DNA from: Eleginops maclovinus | Lineage: Eukaryota > Chordata > Actinopteri > Perciformes > Eleginopidae | Reading direction: 5' to 3' | NCBI RefSeq assembly: GCF_036324505.1 | Contig: NC_086349.1 | Location: forward strand, 22,128,747-22,192,746 | DNA: 64,000 nucleotides | Part shown: piece by piece, positions 11,875 through 27,684 of the stretch | Position numbering within the stretch: position 1 is the first letter of the stretch | Layout: each line of letters begins with the position of its first letter | The notes under the pieces: generated by a model | What the model saw: only the letters and a program-made list of their open reading frames with translations | What the model was told of the DNA's origin: nothing | Databases searched by the model: none | Program-made: the position numbers and the translations under genes

Positions 11875-12589
11875 GTAAGGACCGGCACAGAGTTCAATAC
11901 ACTGCTCTTTATTTCCCTCTGCTCTTGAGTGAAACATGTTTTTCCAGAGCCAGAAAATACCTTTAACCCATAATGCACCACGAAATGGATTTTGAGAGGA
12001 GCAGCTTCTTAACATCACTAGATCCAAACAATCTGTTTTTGTTTTATACTTTTTGCATTGTAAGTGGGTCCGATTTGAACGTGGAAAGCTGCTGGGTTGA
12101 GTCAATGAGCTGAAATTGTAGCTGTCTGCTAGTTTCAGGTGAGAGGATAAAGAATATCTTTTTCATACCTGCTTCTTATGTGTCATTGAAAATCCTTGAA
12201 GTTTGTGAGTTTTCTAAAGTACAGACAAATAGCGATGGTTCATGAAAGTGTTTCAAATGATATATATTTACAAAAATAAAAATGAAGAGTTCTTACTAAG
12301 CCCTTCAACTCAAAAGTAATATCATTTAGTAATCAGGTTTTTCAAGGAATAGCTACCACCAAAATGGTTTACTGTGAGCTTCTTTTAACATTAATCGAAT
12401 TGATTGTGTGTCTCAAACTCTGCAGTCTGCGGTCCTTGAATTTGAGGTAATTGGGCCTGGAGAGCCATTGAAAAGTCCTTGAAGAAGTTGTTTGTGAAGT
12501 TTTGGGAAACCTGGACAAACCTTTATGTTGAATGAAAGAGAAAATACAAGACAGAGAAAATATGTATGGTTTAAAGTTCAGTGTGAGTA

Positions 12590-12623
12590 GATGTTTGAAG
12601 GACGTCGATGTTTGAAGGACGTC
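12590..12623. repeat. 17-bp perfect tandem duplication
   Basis: GATGTTTGAAGGACGTC occurs twice head to tail (12590-12606, 12607-12623) with no difference. Confidence 0.95.
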
Positions 12624-13586
12624 GACACGCTTTTACATTCGATCCCTTCGTGATATAGAGAGATGTTATGTTGTAATATATCTGAATTAACATCCTGGTA
12701 ACTCCTACTTGGCTTTGTGCAGCCGCCATGCTTCCATTCTTTCATTAGTTGCGGTGATTGTGGAGAGCAGAAGGTAGTTTGGCTTTGCTTGTTGGGTGTT
12801 CTTGGAAAGCAGCAGATTACTGACCCTGATAACACAAGCAGCCTGATTCAACCAATCACAACTCTCATTGTTACCCACTTTAACACCAGCAGGGCTATTT
12901 GTTGACAAAATCAGCTCTGGCTAGAATGAAGGAAAAAACAAAAAAAATGTGACAGTTTCATATGGGCATATTTTAACCGTCTCCTCTGTTCATTTCCAGT
13001 TCATTTTTATACTCTGCTATCAGATTGTCTCCGTCTGTTTCTCATTGTTAAAGCTTCACACTTTATGGCATTCCTGGAATATTGATGCATTTTGAGAAAT
13101 GTCTTGCAGCAAAGTGAAGAAGGGTCAGAGTATAAGATGACAAGCAGTATGTTGTGAATTTTTAAAGGCACTTTTTTATCAGATTTCAACCTTTTTACGA
13201 AGGAAATCCGACAGTATGATCCTCGAGGTAACAAAAAATATCAGGCAGGAAGGTTTTTAAATGCTCATGTAATGGAGGATTCTGGATCTGGAAGGCTGGG
13301 ATGGAGACTTTGTTCCTCTGAGCTCTCTCTTCTTCTTCATCTCTCTGCTTCCCTCTGTCCCTTTTCTTCTCTCTCCTCCCACCTTATTGCTTTCTTACCT
13401 GCTTGTTACCCCCCCCCCCACACACACACATTATTTATCTTTCACTTGTCCTCTCTTGCTGCCTCTGCTCTCTCTTTCTCTCTGCTCTGAAAGGCTTCCT
13501 GTGGAGAGGAGCGCTCACTTTGTAGACAGCCGTATTGTTTCATAATGCTGCAAGGATACAGCAATTACCTGCTACTGTAACAAGTG

Positions 13587-13740
<154 letters not shown>

Positions 13741-16700
13741 CCATGCATGGTACTGTAATGCACTGTAGCCAGACTCTATGTGGCTGTGTTTTTATGCCAC
13801 ACCTTTGAGCTGCTACTGTTCAAAGAAGCCCAGGTGTGTTGGTGTGTGTGTTGGTGTGTGTGTGGTGGTGGTGTGTCTTGATGTGAGTGGGTTTGACGGC
13901 TCAGTGTCAGGCGGAGGAAAGTGCTGCATCCAATCTCCATCAAGATCTTTCTTTCTCCGCAGGATGAGGGATGAGGAAATAAGGAGAGGGGGAAATGAGG
14001 GGATAAGTAAAGGGATAGAGTCGGAGGAGAACAGGAAATCCCCTAAAGATTAGACATTTGTCAACATTGTTTAGTGCTCAGCATTAAATTCTCTAGTGTT
14101 GAGAACTGAAAACATCCCTTTCTGAGCCAGAGAGGATTCAATAAAAAACGGACACTGCTTCAAGGTTGTTCACTTACACAACATAAAGCACTTATATTCC
14201 CTTTATGCTACACAAGAAAAACAGTAGAAATGTATCAATTATTTACGTTAGATATTCCTATAATATCTTTAGAGGGATTTAAAACATATGTGAAGTGGCT
14301 TTACTTTGACCCAGGTGTGCTTTTCGTTCTTTAAAGTAAGTTTTAAATATGGCTCCAACTAGCAACTCTTTTTTAATTGCATTTGAATCTGATGGTTGCT
14401 TTCTCAATCAGTGCCCACTTCACCGTTCCATAAAGTGACATATTTATTTTGTTGTCAGATCTCAAACGATCAACAAAAAAGTTGATAAAAAACAAAGAAA
14501 ACAACATGCCATGAATGCTGTGCAAGCAAGAGACTCAAGAGGGATTATACATCTGATTAATCGTCATCAAATGCTGCAAAAACATTGGAATACGTTTTTT
14601 TTGTTTTACAATTGTTACCTGTTACTAGTTAGACACCCTGTGGTTTTAGGCTTTTAATGGATGCTTTATGGGAAACAATTACAGAAGGTAAGGGGAAAGG
14701 GGTTTGTTAGAAGAAGGAAAACAACCCTTTAATAAATGAAGTGCCACAAGATGAGATAGTAGGAAAGGACGTCATCATGGGAAGGTGAAACAGATGGTTA
14801 AAATAAGCTGGAGGGAGTGAACTCAGTGTATGCATGTGTGTGTGCGGGTGTGTGTGTATGTTTGTGACTACAGTAGGTGGCAGAGTATATAAGGTCCTGT
14901 CATTAAAAGGTCACTCTTTTTCCTACACCTCATATGGAAGCCAGAGGAGGTTTGTAGGCGTCCAAATGCCACAACACTCAGAGGAGCTGAGAGGCAGAGT
15001 TGAAGTTCCTTTCCTGATCAATTAGACTCCAATCCAAGGAAACAGGCCGGCAGCACAACATCCTCTTATTTCTCTAATGTACAGCAGTGTTAGTAATGTA
15101 TGAAACACTTGGGCTGGGTTTCCTGCCCAGATGTATGATTGTAATGGAAATGTTCAGGTTTCCCAGGTGTCTTGAATTGTGCTTGTGGATTCTTGAAAAA
15201 TAAAACAAGGCCATCCTTTAAAAAAAAGAAAGAAATCATCTCCTTCAAAGTAGCTCTACTCAAGGAAAGCCCAGCCTTAGTTCCTTTCTGTGTAGATTAA
15301 ACATGAGTTTCTGTGATGTCTGGTCAAGATCGATGTGTTTCTATAACAAACAGGGATGCTACGGTAAGGATTTGAGTCTGATAGTTTACACACTGCATCA
15401 TTCATTTATTTGTTTCACTATTAGCCGTGCGTTTGAATCCGTTGTCTTGACTGTAAACAAATGATATTAGTTGTATTTGATCAACATGCAAGCTCCCTGC
15501 GCAAGTTATGTCCCTGAACACTGTGCAAGGCAGAGAACATTATCTCGAAACAAATGAGACATTCTTCCTTTTATTCTTTAGTGTTTGAATAACTGTGATA
15601 ACCCCTGTGTTTCCAGTTTTTTTTTTTTCAGTAATGCTTTGCAATTACCACTGCCTTGTCAACTCTTTTCCTTTAGCTCTGAAAAGGTGCTTGAGAGCTT
15701 TGTCACGGCTTCCGCTGTTGCTATACTAAACCTGTTTGAAGTGCTTTAACGTCAAAGCTGGACAAGATATTTTTTTAAATGTTCCTACTGTGTTCTCCCA
15801 GCGCTAAAAGCCCACTTAACTCTGAGCGCTATGGGGAACTCGCAGCAGATCTTTCCCGCGAGGACCTACTTCGGTTTGAACACACAGCCAAAGAGCTTGT
15901 GGTTGATCTGACTCCCAAGAGTTAATATCAGGTGGGTGTTTCCCTAACCAGCAAGCTGTCAAGGCATTTAACTGGAGTAGGCAGCTAATTTCAGTAGAGC
16001 AGATGGTCTGCATACACACATACACCCAATGTCCTGCTCAGACGCAGCTAGTAAATCACTTTTAAGAGCTCCCGACCGCCACCTTGCTTTCTTCTTCTTT
16101 GCTCCACTCATCTTAAGAGTGGCAGCTGAAGTGAAAAGCTCTGACTGTATGATGGTCTACACTGACAGTTTAAAAACTTGTAGCTCATGGCTGACTGATG
16201 AGCCCAGGGACAACTGGAAACTAGAAAGTTGCTTAAAAGAGCCAGTGGCCTGATGGTCATATGAGAAAGAGGGACAATCTTTGCAAAATCAATCAGAAAT
16301 GTTCTCCTCAACAAAGCAAACACGAATCACACACAGACAGCTCAACTTCTACATTACTAAAAACTTAGATGTAGAGTGTTTCTAACTGCCTGGTGATTCA
16401 TGAGCCAGTTCTGTGGTGCCTTTGTTGTAAACTTTAATGGTCAAAACAATCGAAAGCATCAATGACAAAATGACTGTTGCCTTCTTCATTTCCTGATAAC
16501 CTTTCCTCTGGAAGATATGTGGTTTCATCCAACAGCTGCACAATTAAGTGCTAGTGGCAAATCAGTGCACTGCAGCAAGGCTAACCTTGACTCCAGCTGT
16601 CACTCTGAATTTATCAAACCAATGCTATAGGGTCCAACCTTGGACAGAAGTCATACTGACCGGAAGGGGAGCCAGGTCACCAAATCTGCCTCCACTTGCA

Positions 16701-18344
16701 ATCATCTCATTTCACGACACTTATATTCTTTAGCTTTCCGAGAGGGCTACGTGTGCATGTGTGAGAAAGTGAGTGTGCACTCCATGCCTCTCCACATCAC
16801 TCTCTGCTCTGTTGAAGTGCCTCTCCATCCTGGGTAGCCAGCATCACCCCTACCCTCGAGGCTCCAGAGATCCATCCACACCAGATTCCCTCTGTTCTTC
16901 TGACCCACCCACCTGAGAGGCTCCTGTCCGCTGTGTTGGAGAGCTGAGTGCCGGACCTCCTTTTCTGGAGGCCCCTTGTTCCGTAGAAAAGGGGTAGTGA
17001 TGGAGAGGGCTTGTCAGAAGATGGAGCTGACACTACAGGTCCTCTCCATAGGGTATAAACTGAACAGAGGGAGGGGAAAACGGAGTGAAATGGAGAACAA
17101 GGATGACGTCGTCTAGGAAGAAGAGAACAGGGGAGGAGGATAGGAGTGCATGGAAACAGGGAGAACAAAATGGAGGTTCATAGATATCCAATATATTGAC
17201 CTTCTGAGCTTGAAATGGTCTGACTGCTGATATTACAGATGTACCTGTATAAATTGTTTTCCTCTATCTGTTTAGTAAAGGAGTGACAAGGGGAGTTGGA
17301 ATGAGAGAGAAAGGATGGTTGGTCATACAGATTACTGTACTGACTCTCATCTGACCTCTCCTGTGTTCTTCTCCTTCCATCTCTATCCATCCATCATTCA
17401 AAAAGATAGATTTCAACACTTCTCTCTGTCTTCTGGATGTGTGTGCAGATCATAGACTCTCAAAATCCCCCTTTGTGCAAGCTGATCAGAAAGGTACTTT
17501 TTCTTAAGCTCATTTTCCATCCTTTCATCTATACCACCACTTGTCTTTACCCCTCTTAGATCAACATTATTATCTTTGTCGTATTTAGAGTTCTTCATTT
17601 ACCTTTTTCTTCATTTATCATCCAAAAGAATGAATAAATGTGCTGGATTTAGAAGTGTTATCTGGAATAATGAGATGCACACAGCTAATCTCAAATATGT
17701 CTTTTATACGGACCTTCTTTCATATTCCATTGAGAGGAAATAATCCAGAATCAATCTCACTATAAAAAAGACAAGCCAGCAGTTTATAAAGATTCATTGT
17801 GAGGTGTTCCTCAAGGTTCAGTTCTGGGGCCTCTAATTTTCTAAACAACTACTCTTTCAAGCATAATTGTACAAATTCAATATTAGTGTGTTCATTACAG
17901 TGAAGATATTACACAGCTGTTTCCAGTTGATGACCATAAATCTGCTGTAACGAATCTTTACTCATTGGGCGCAAACTGTTTGGGTCTAATTGTGTTAAGT
18001 ATTGTGGGGCTGTTTCTATTTTCCCCTTTTTAACTATTTTATGTTGCAAAAGTGGACCTTGTTGTACCCTTTAACTCTTCACTTGAGATGCTTATTGTGT
18101 CAAAAGCGGGAATACATAGTGTCAGAACAGTATTCACATAGACAGGAAGATGCTGCTATATCAGGTAAACAGTTGGGCAAACAAGAGTGCAGATAGACAG
18201 TAGGCAGCAGTCAGGCGGAGACAGTTCCAGGTGAACATTCAGACAAACAGGCAGAAATTCAGCCAGGCTGCAGTCAATAGAGACAGAGAGCGCAGAGTTT
18301 ACCTTCCTGCATGCATCACTCTCTCCTCAGGGACAGAGCCACCC

Positions 18345-18392
18345 CACACACACACGCACACACGCACACACGCACACGCACACGCACACACA
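18345..18392. repeat. Imperfect (CA)n with periodic CG interruptions
   Basis: CA array broken five times by CACG units. Confidence 0.95.
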
Positions 18393-19748
18393 CTTCCATG
18401 CACCTAATCATGTTGGTGTACATCCACATACCCACACTATGGAGCTGCACATCTAGACATATTGTATTTGTCAGTCCCATAAATGCACATGTGCATCTAT
18501 ATACAGTACTGTGTGTATATACAGCATGTTTACACCGTAAACACACTCACACACACACACATTGGTGCTGTAGGCCAGTGGCCCACATGGTCTAATGTGT
18601 TAGAGCGGTGCAGCAGAGGAAAGTAGGGCAATGGGAAACAAACGACAGGATGACTTTGATCCCCCCTCCTCCTGCCTTCCTCATCCTCCCCCAACACCCC
18701 TCACCCCTGCTACCCAAAGCTGAGTGGGGGGTTGAGGAAGAGATGGGATGAAGTGAAGAGGGGCAGCGAGGAGGAAAAGGGTCTGAACTGCAGGATGGAT
18801 GTAGCAATGGAGGTCAGGCTGAATTAGAAAGAGAGTAGGGAGTGTTGGATTAAATCATCCTCTCTTGCTCTCTGTCACTAGTGAAATAGATGGAGGCCGG
18901 CAGACCGAGGCCAGGATCATTTCAGTCTGATGGTAAAACCAGAGCTTTTCTTTGGCAGTATTACCAGGATGGATGGTAAAGATGTGTCTATATTGTGTGT
19001 AGGCAGCTTATTATCTATAGAGAATATGTGTATACATGTTATATATGTTGCACATCAAAGTTCAGTGCCATGAGGAATCAGTTTGCCCTTTATTTACAGA
19101 GGTAAGAGGTAAACGTGTCGACGCTGGAATCCAACAATCAATGTTGTTTTTAAGAATATTATTATTATTATTATTATTAATAATAATATCAGACCCAACA
19201 TCTGTGCAATACCTGAGTTGCTATAATTCACAATCTTTTCCTAGTCTTTCCTTAACTAAGGTTTTTTCAGCATAGTCCAGTATTAGTGTTGGGACTGGTG
19301 GGACATTTGTATGACCGCAACTTGAACAAAACAACATAATTGTTGGTTGGTCTTTAGTAAAGTAGTGTTCCAGTTCTGAGTCAGCAAGATACAAAAAGTG
19401 AAAATCAAACAGTTTGTGCTGCAGAAGTATAATATTTCTTATGCGCCACCTTATATCTTATCAACTCAATAGAAGGTCTGCTGCACTTTGACTTATTTTG
19501 CCCCCGGGCATGACTTATATTTTTCAAGTACCATGAGCAATGTATCAGCGTTTATATAATGATCACATTCCTGGTTTGTAGAGCTCCCTTAGGGTGATAA
19601 AGGCTGTAGGGTTTTTCAGAGACGAGACTACTGCAATCCTCTCTGAAAGAAACAAAAAAACATCTGCATCCAGTGAACCAGTTACACAGTGTCTTATGAA
19701 TATTTCTCATGTAAATGCCCAACACATTATTTCTTTACCAGAAATGCA

Positions 19749-19776
19749 CCCCCCCCCCCACACACACACACACACA
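19749..19776. repeat. C11 run followed by (CA)9
   Basis: A homopolymer C tract runs directly into a short CA array. The same compound design occurs near 1431 and 13409. Confidence 0.95.
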
Positions 19777-20079
19777 GTTTTAGGTCTTGTCAGCCTGGAG
19801 GCCGACTTAATGGAAATACCATTAAAAATGCACACAAGCATTAACATGTGACATTTCTCTTTGATTTGGGGTTTTGTAATAAATGTATGTAGTTTTATGC
19901 GTGTCCCACATGTTGGTGTATGTTAGTTACTTGTGTGTTTTACATATATGCACATTCATTATTTTGTGCACCGCTGCATGTGAAGAGTGATGTTGAAACA
20001 TGAAGCTGCATCTCATCCGGCTGCATATAAATGACCATTGTATGTTTATGTATGCTCCCACGTCTCTCATCACGTATGC

Positions 20080-20214
<135 letters not shown>

Positions 20215-20332
20215 GTTGGTGAGGAATGCTCTCCACTGAGCGGGGTACAGTAGCTGCTAAATTATTAACAACCCCCCTCTAAGACTCAAACTCAAATAAG
20301 AAGCTATGCAATTAATATTAAAAACTTACCAT

Positions 20333-20464
<132 letters not shown>

Positions 20465-21477
20465 GGGAGTACATAGCATCACAATTATTTTTGCTTACAC
20501 GAGTATCCACCAGCTGTGACTGAGCACAACCTGTTGACATATTTATATTGTTTGTGTGTTTGAGTGTGCGTGTGTATAGTGTATCTATACATGCAGACAT
20601 GCACACACCTCTGCCCTTCTCTCCTGGCATTTTTGTGTACTCCGCATGTGTTTGTCTACACTATGTTCCGAATAGTTGTGTGTGTGTGTGTGTGTGTGTA
20701 AGTGCAATTAGCTGGTTGACTTGGAGCAGAGTGCAGCAGCCTCCCGCCTGGCTGTAATGAGGCTGAGCTGTGAGAGACTGAAACCTCGACAGCCTTTTAC
20801 ACAAGTGTCTGACTGAACTCGATAAACCATCAAATCAGCATTGATGCTGCCTTTTCCTGCATATCAGATGCACACATGGATGGACAAGATTCAGGAAAAA
20901 ATTACCAGCCAATTGGTCGTTTACCCAGGTCCATTTAGTTGTATTGGTGGAAATGACCCGATGCTTATTTGTTACAAATGTCTCTTTTTTTCTAAGATTC
21001 CGTATCTTCAATCTTCAACAGCTATGTTTGTGTAGAGCACATTATGTGTTGTTTAAGACTCAAAATTCAAGGTTTACTTGGGACATAACTCTGAGAACAA
21101 GGACTTATTTCTTAAATGCAAATCCATGACTTGTTCCTAACTATGGTAGAGTAAGAGGTTTTAGAAAGTAGGAGTTTAATGTGATTTAACGGCTGCATCA
21201 AGTTGAAGTCCTGTGGTGGAATACAGAAGCATTATTGTGTCTGTGTTGACACATGCGCCCCTGAAATCACTGAGAAAAGGTTGTTTTTCAAGTCCAAAAT
21301 GTTTGGATTATTTTCATCAACTAGGATGTACTGAGCTGAACGATGTGGCTCTCTTCTCCCTCCTTGTTTTTCAGTTTCAGTGACACAAACACCAAACATC
21401 CTTCTCTCCCCTCCCTTTTCCTGCCAACCCTCTCCACCTTTCCCCCTCACCCAGTTCAACAAACCCTGTAAGGTTCA

Positions 21478-21655
<178 letters not shown>

Positions 21656-21840
21656 ATATGTGGTTGGGGGTGTTTTAAGACCTTGGGAGTGTCAGTGTGC
21701 ATTCTCTTATTGTTTTATGGTTTGGAAGATTGAGGATGGCCAAAGGTACGCCCAATAAAATGTGTCCCAATCTGAAATTTGTACCCGTTGTTATCAGCTG
21801 GCCCCCTCCTTGGGAACATAAAACACCACACACATGCTCA

Positions 21841-21841
<1 letters not shown>

Positions 21842-21907
<66 letters not shown>

Positions 21908-21909
21908 CA
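21842..21909. repeat. (AC)n microsatellite with one interruption
   Basis: AC array with a single CACC slip near 21882. Confidence 0.97.
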
Positions 21910-22969
21910 GACATGGGCAGTGCCTTTTTAAGACAGTGCAGTAAAACAAAGAGACGGATACCCACATGAGGGACTACCTTGTTCCCCGGCAGCAGCACAG
22001 CGATCTAACCAACTTAGAGCTGATAACATGAGCAATGTTGTCATGGGGGAAAACATAACTTAATACAAGAGGAAACCGGGGCGTACCAGGACTCTAACAA
22101 GCGTACATGCACACTTATTACACAGCATGGTCCATCACACACTCCACCGCAGATAAAGAGCATTTAGGCTTTCATTAGGATGTAGTCCAATAGTATTGAT
22201 TAAAGAATAAACTCAGAGCTTATACTACGTTCATAAAAGATAATAGAGATGGAAATATTCTTAGTGTTCTTTAAACAAATCAAGAAAGTAGGAATACATA
22301 ATTAGCCCAGTAAGGGATTAAAGATTCTGTGCATTGACATTAAAACACAACCATATCTAATAAATCTGGATTTCAATACATTCATTGATGGACACTGATT
22401 GTTGTGCATGTTTGCATCATATTTCATATTGTCAAATGCCATGTAACACATATCGTAGGATCCCAGTAATAGTTAAAAAGCTATTTAGCTCATAGTTGCA
22501 GTAACTCCGACATGATAGAAAAGCAACATTGCTCTCCCATATAACTGTTTTCTACCTGATGGTGGTCTTCCTGGCGGCATTAACCCTTGCAGTATGATTA
22601 CACTTACTAAAAGCAATAAAAGTAGCTTCTAATGTTGAATGCAAAGAATCCAAGGACGGGAATCACATGTCTGTGGCGGCTGTGGAGGTTAGAGGCATGT
22701 TAAGAGAAGGTAGCATAGATGTACAGAGATAAGATTGATGGTGAAGAAAAATATATGAACCTAAAGAAACAGGGAGACTAAGAGTAGCTGTGGAGGTTGA
22801 GAGTGGAGACTTGCCCTGGAGGTGGAGGAGATGAGACAGATGTTACAGAGACAAGAGGGGTGGAGGGACTTTAACCCTCCAATCCCAACCACACAGATGT
22901 TTAAGCTCCTGTGACCCGCTGAACATCTTTCCCTCCATCCATCACAGCTTTCACAACCCTCAACTTATC

Positions 22970-23065
22970 CCTCTGAACTCCTCCTCTTTTCCCTCTCTAT
23001 CCCTCCTTTCTTTTCCACCCTATCCACCTCTTTCTCTCCTCCTCCGCCAACCTTTCCTTCCTCAA
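22970..23065. other. Pyrimidine-rich tract
   Basis: About 95 bp almost free of purines on the + strand (CTCCTC and CCCTC runs). Confidence 0.5.
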
Positions 23066-23291
23066 TCCTGCGTATGACCAGGAAGAGAGTTGTATAGCTA
23101 CACACACAACCTAAACACATCCAGCCCTGAAAATAACACACACACACCCACACACTGCTGCAGATCTAAGGATACATTTATGCGCTTCATCCTTTACGTT
23201 ATGTTGATGTAAAACGCAGACACACTAATATTACCACACTAGGATTACCATCCCCACATGCTACAGTTTAGAAACTGTAGCTACCCCTCCA

Positions 23292-23421
<130 letters not shown>

Positions 23422-24744
23422 CTCCTACACAGCTGTTGGTTATCGCAGTATTAGATGGTAAATCCTCTCCTAACAATATTAGTTTAATATATACACATTA
23501 TATCTGTGTGGCGCATTGCGATTCTTGCCAGCAGGAAGTTCTCACCTCCTTTAAACAAACTTTTCAAATAAAAAAAAGGGACTGGTAATCAATCTTCTTT
23601 GCCTTAAAGGTCAGTTATTTCTGCAGTAAAGGCTGACCTCAGGGTTATGAATCTTATCTTTCCACCGGACTCAGAGTATGTCAGCTGTCAATCACCGTGA
23701 GAAAATCAGTAGACCTTGGAGGGGAGGAAGCGTACGCAGTCAGAATCAACTCCGAGTGCTGCCGTAGTTATTCAAAGTCAGGCATGTCTGTCAGTCTATG
23801 TGCAAGTAGGTGGAGTATAGGATCTTCACAATTAAATGCACTTTTTTAAAGTGAAACATTTCAAATTTGATTCAAAATTCTCAAACTGAATTTAAAATCG
23901 AGGGAGGAGAAGAATACCACTAATTTTGCACTGATACACTTAATCTTCAAATATGGGTAATGGTAATGCTAAAATCCTAAGCAGAAAATATTCAAACACA
24001 TCTACATGTATTTATTAATAGAACAATGAAAAACATGTGCTCTTCCAACCTCTTGAATGTGACAGCTGCTTTAAATGTAATACCTCTGAGACCCAGGTTT
24101 AATAAATGTCTCAAAATAAAAACACTTCAGCTTTGTAATGAGGAGGTTCCTTCTCCGACTTCACAGTCTGAAGCATCTTGTTCTTAGCATTAAAAATGTT
24201 GGCACTAATAAACAGATGCTTATTTTTTAATGAGTCTCCTGCTGGGGGTCTTCACCCTGATTAAATCAGAGCTTTTGAATTTGAATTGAATTTCACTTTC
24301 TCTTGATGGTGTTCAGTCTCTCCCTGCTTGCAGCTTCTTTTCCCTCCTTTCTTTATGGTCAAGGTTTGTTTCCACATTTCTCTTTGGATATTCTTCACTG
24401 TCCTGAATATGATTAATTGAATAATGAATGAGAACAAGTCCTTCAGACACCTCTGATAATTACCTTTCCGATTCATACGTCTTTAAGATTTGTTATATGC
24501 CTACCTTGAGAGAAGGGAGAGGAAACAGTGTCCTGGTGAAAGCTGCAGTGTAATTTTTTTAAAACAAGACATCAAAACATACATTTTATCATCTTCCCCC
24601 TCTTTCTCTGTAACTGTGTTTGTTTGTTTGTTTGGTGGTCAAGAGTAAATGCAGCGGTAACCTGGATAAACAGAAAGGGTCCTCAGAGCGTCTCTCTTTT
24701 GGATGTGAAAACAAAGCAACACCAGGGTAGTGCTGTTTAACCTT

Positions 24745-25003
<259 letters not shown>

Positions 25004-27431
25004 GAGAGAAAAGAGAGACAGAGTTTTCAGCCCTCTTTAAAAACAATATATATGAGCAATAAAGATAAAAGCACCTCTAGGACAGGACTTCAAACATGAT
25101 TCAAACTTGCATCTTTCTTTCCTCGCCATGTTGGAAATATGATTTAGTATTTGCTTTATTGTTATAAATTACACCGCATAGACTTTAAAATATGTATCAC
25201 AAAATCATCTACTCCTTAGCTGATGCTTGAATATATAGAACAGTGATGTTTAAGAAAATATGTTTAGAACACAGGTAATTATCTCATAAAATACTGCATT
25301 AATTAACACAACTTGCCTTCAGTGTGTCAAAAGGCATTTAAGTATGCCTACTAACCTTTTTTCATTTATGTTTTTAAGTATTTGGTTTTAGAACAGCGGG
25401 GGGAAATGTCTTTATGATTTTGAATCCATCAAGATTATATTAAAAAAAAAATGGATGTCTCACTATAAAAAAGCAATAGACAGGGGGATATAAAGAGGGA
25501 GGACTTTAAGTGGTTAATAAAGACCTGAGGTGAGTTGCGATTGCCAGTCAAGTTTAACTGCAAGGTCATAAAGTTGCACAAAATATGGTTTTAGACAGCA
25601 GGTGCGTGTGTGTTTGTGTTGGTGTGTGTGTGGGTGGATGTAAATGCAGCGCTGTGTGTCCAAACCCTTCCCTCTGAGCTCTCAGACGGTTGAACTAACC
25701 GTCTACTGCTCTAAAACACACTGGAGGTGTCAGATAAAAGAAAGAAAGAAAGAAAACAAAAAGCATTTCCAGTCTTGCCTTTTTTCTTTGTTACATACCT
25801 CAAAAATCTCCTTTTTATCGTTCCTTTTCAACTTGAACAGAGAAAACTTTTGTCTGAGGTCCTGCCTTCGTTATTTATCTTTTGCCACATACCAAAAAAG
25901 CAAAAGAAAATCAAGTATTTCGGATAAATCTCAAGTTTTGACTGAATAAAACATCAGTACTGATCCAGCACCACGACAGTTACATATTCTGCACTCCATA
26001 ACCTCTATATGGTCGTCAAGGAAACGTCTCTTTACCTCTCCACTGAGTGACTCCATTAGGTGAGAGCACTGTCACCATACGCCGGTGTTCAGATTTGAAT
26101 CATTTCTGTAAAAAAAGATGCTGAAAATGATCTTTTATCTTGAGAATAATTATTTTTAATTAATGCAAAGATTGTATTATTCACAGGCTGGTGTATTATT
26201 AAATAATTCAAATAAACTTCCATTCAATTTTGCATGTAATGCTTTACATTGCTGCTTATATAGATCTGGTTCATATATCAATAATCCTTATTATAATGGA
26301 AGTGGACAACACGGACTGAAATGTGTCTGATTTAAATGAACACTACATCCTCTACAGCATGTCAGTATAACTTTAAGGAGATAAAAAACATATTTATTTG
26401 CAGTGATAATGTGGGTGAATTGAGATGTGTTCAGAACTGGAGACTATAGATTTTCTATCTATTTTAATGTGTTTGTCAATCACTATGTCACAATCAGTAA
26501 ACACAAGTGAGAAATCGAAGGTTTTGAACTTCAGTTTGTACAATAAGAGATAAACTGACCCGTCTTCATCTCATCAGGGAGAACAGGAAAATGAGCCCTG
26601 AATAATTATTTTTCTTCTCCCTCTAATAATCTCAGAAATCAGATAATTATGCAACAAATGCAGACAATTCAGTTCAAACTGAATTATTTTGTAAGCAATA
26701 AAAGTAAAAATAATTTCAATTATTAATCGATTTGGGAAATTAGCTTAGTCAGTAGACTTATTGTTCAGCCTTCTTCTTTGAGAAAGATGACACTATAGCA
26801 TTCATGTTAATATTCAGAGGAATGTATGATATTGGTCAGTGGAAGTGGAATTCATTAATGATATACGGTTACGGTGTCATGGGTAGATATAGGACCTTGA
26901 GGTTATATATGGAAGACATCGTGCTCTGTTGTTAAAGATGATTTCCACACAGCGTTATAGGACATACATACAGGCTCTTGGGGGACTGAATAAAACTTGG
27001 TGGAGTTTGGATTATAAATACATCAAATCCATCAGCTAATATCCAGCTGTGGAGAGGAGGTGAGGCCTGCTACGGACTCTGGGGAGTGGTTAGCTGGGAA
27101 AAAAAACACCCTTGGGGAAACATGAGAGTTGATTTAGAGATTTTTAGAAGACGGGTGTAGCATATGTGATCGTGGAGTCGTGGGGACAGATTCAGGGCTC
27201 CTGCGGGGGGTCAGAAGTAGATACAGGACTCCTTGGAGGAGACGTAGGAGCATGGGGGGGATGCGAGAGATACAGAGACCGTTATTGCGTCAATAAGTTG
27301 GAGTTTACACTTAGAATTTGTGTGTTTCTGTAGCTGGTATAGTGGGAATGGTGTGTGTGGGAGGGGAGCAGAGAGTGAGGTCTAGGAGGAGAGCAGCATT
27401 ATAGTCTGGGTCTTTGTGTTCCTCATGTACA

Positions 27432-27684
<253 letters not shown>

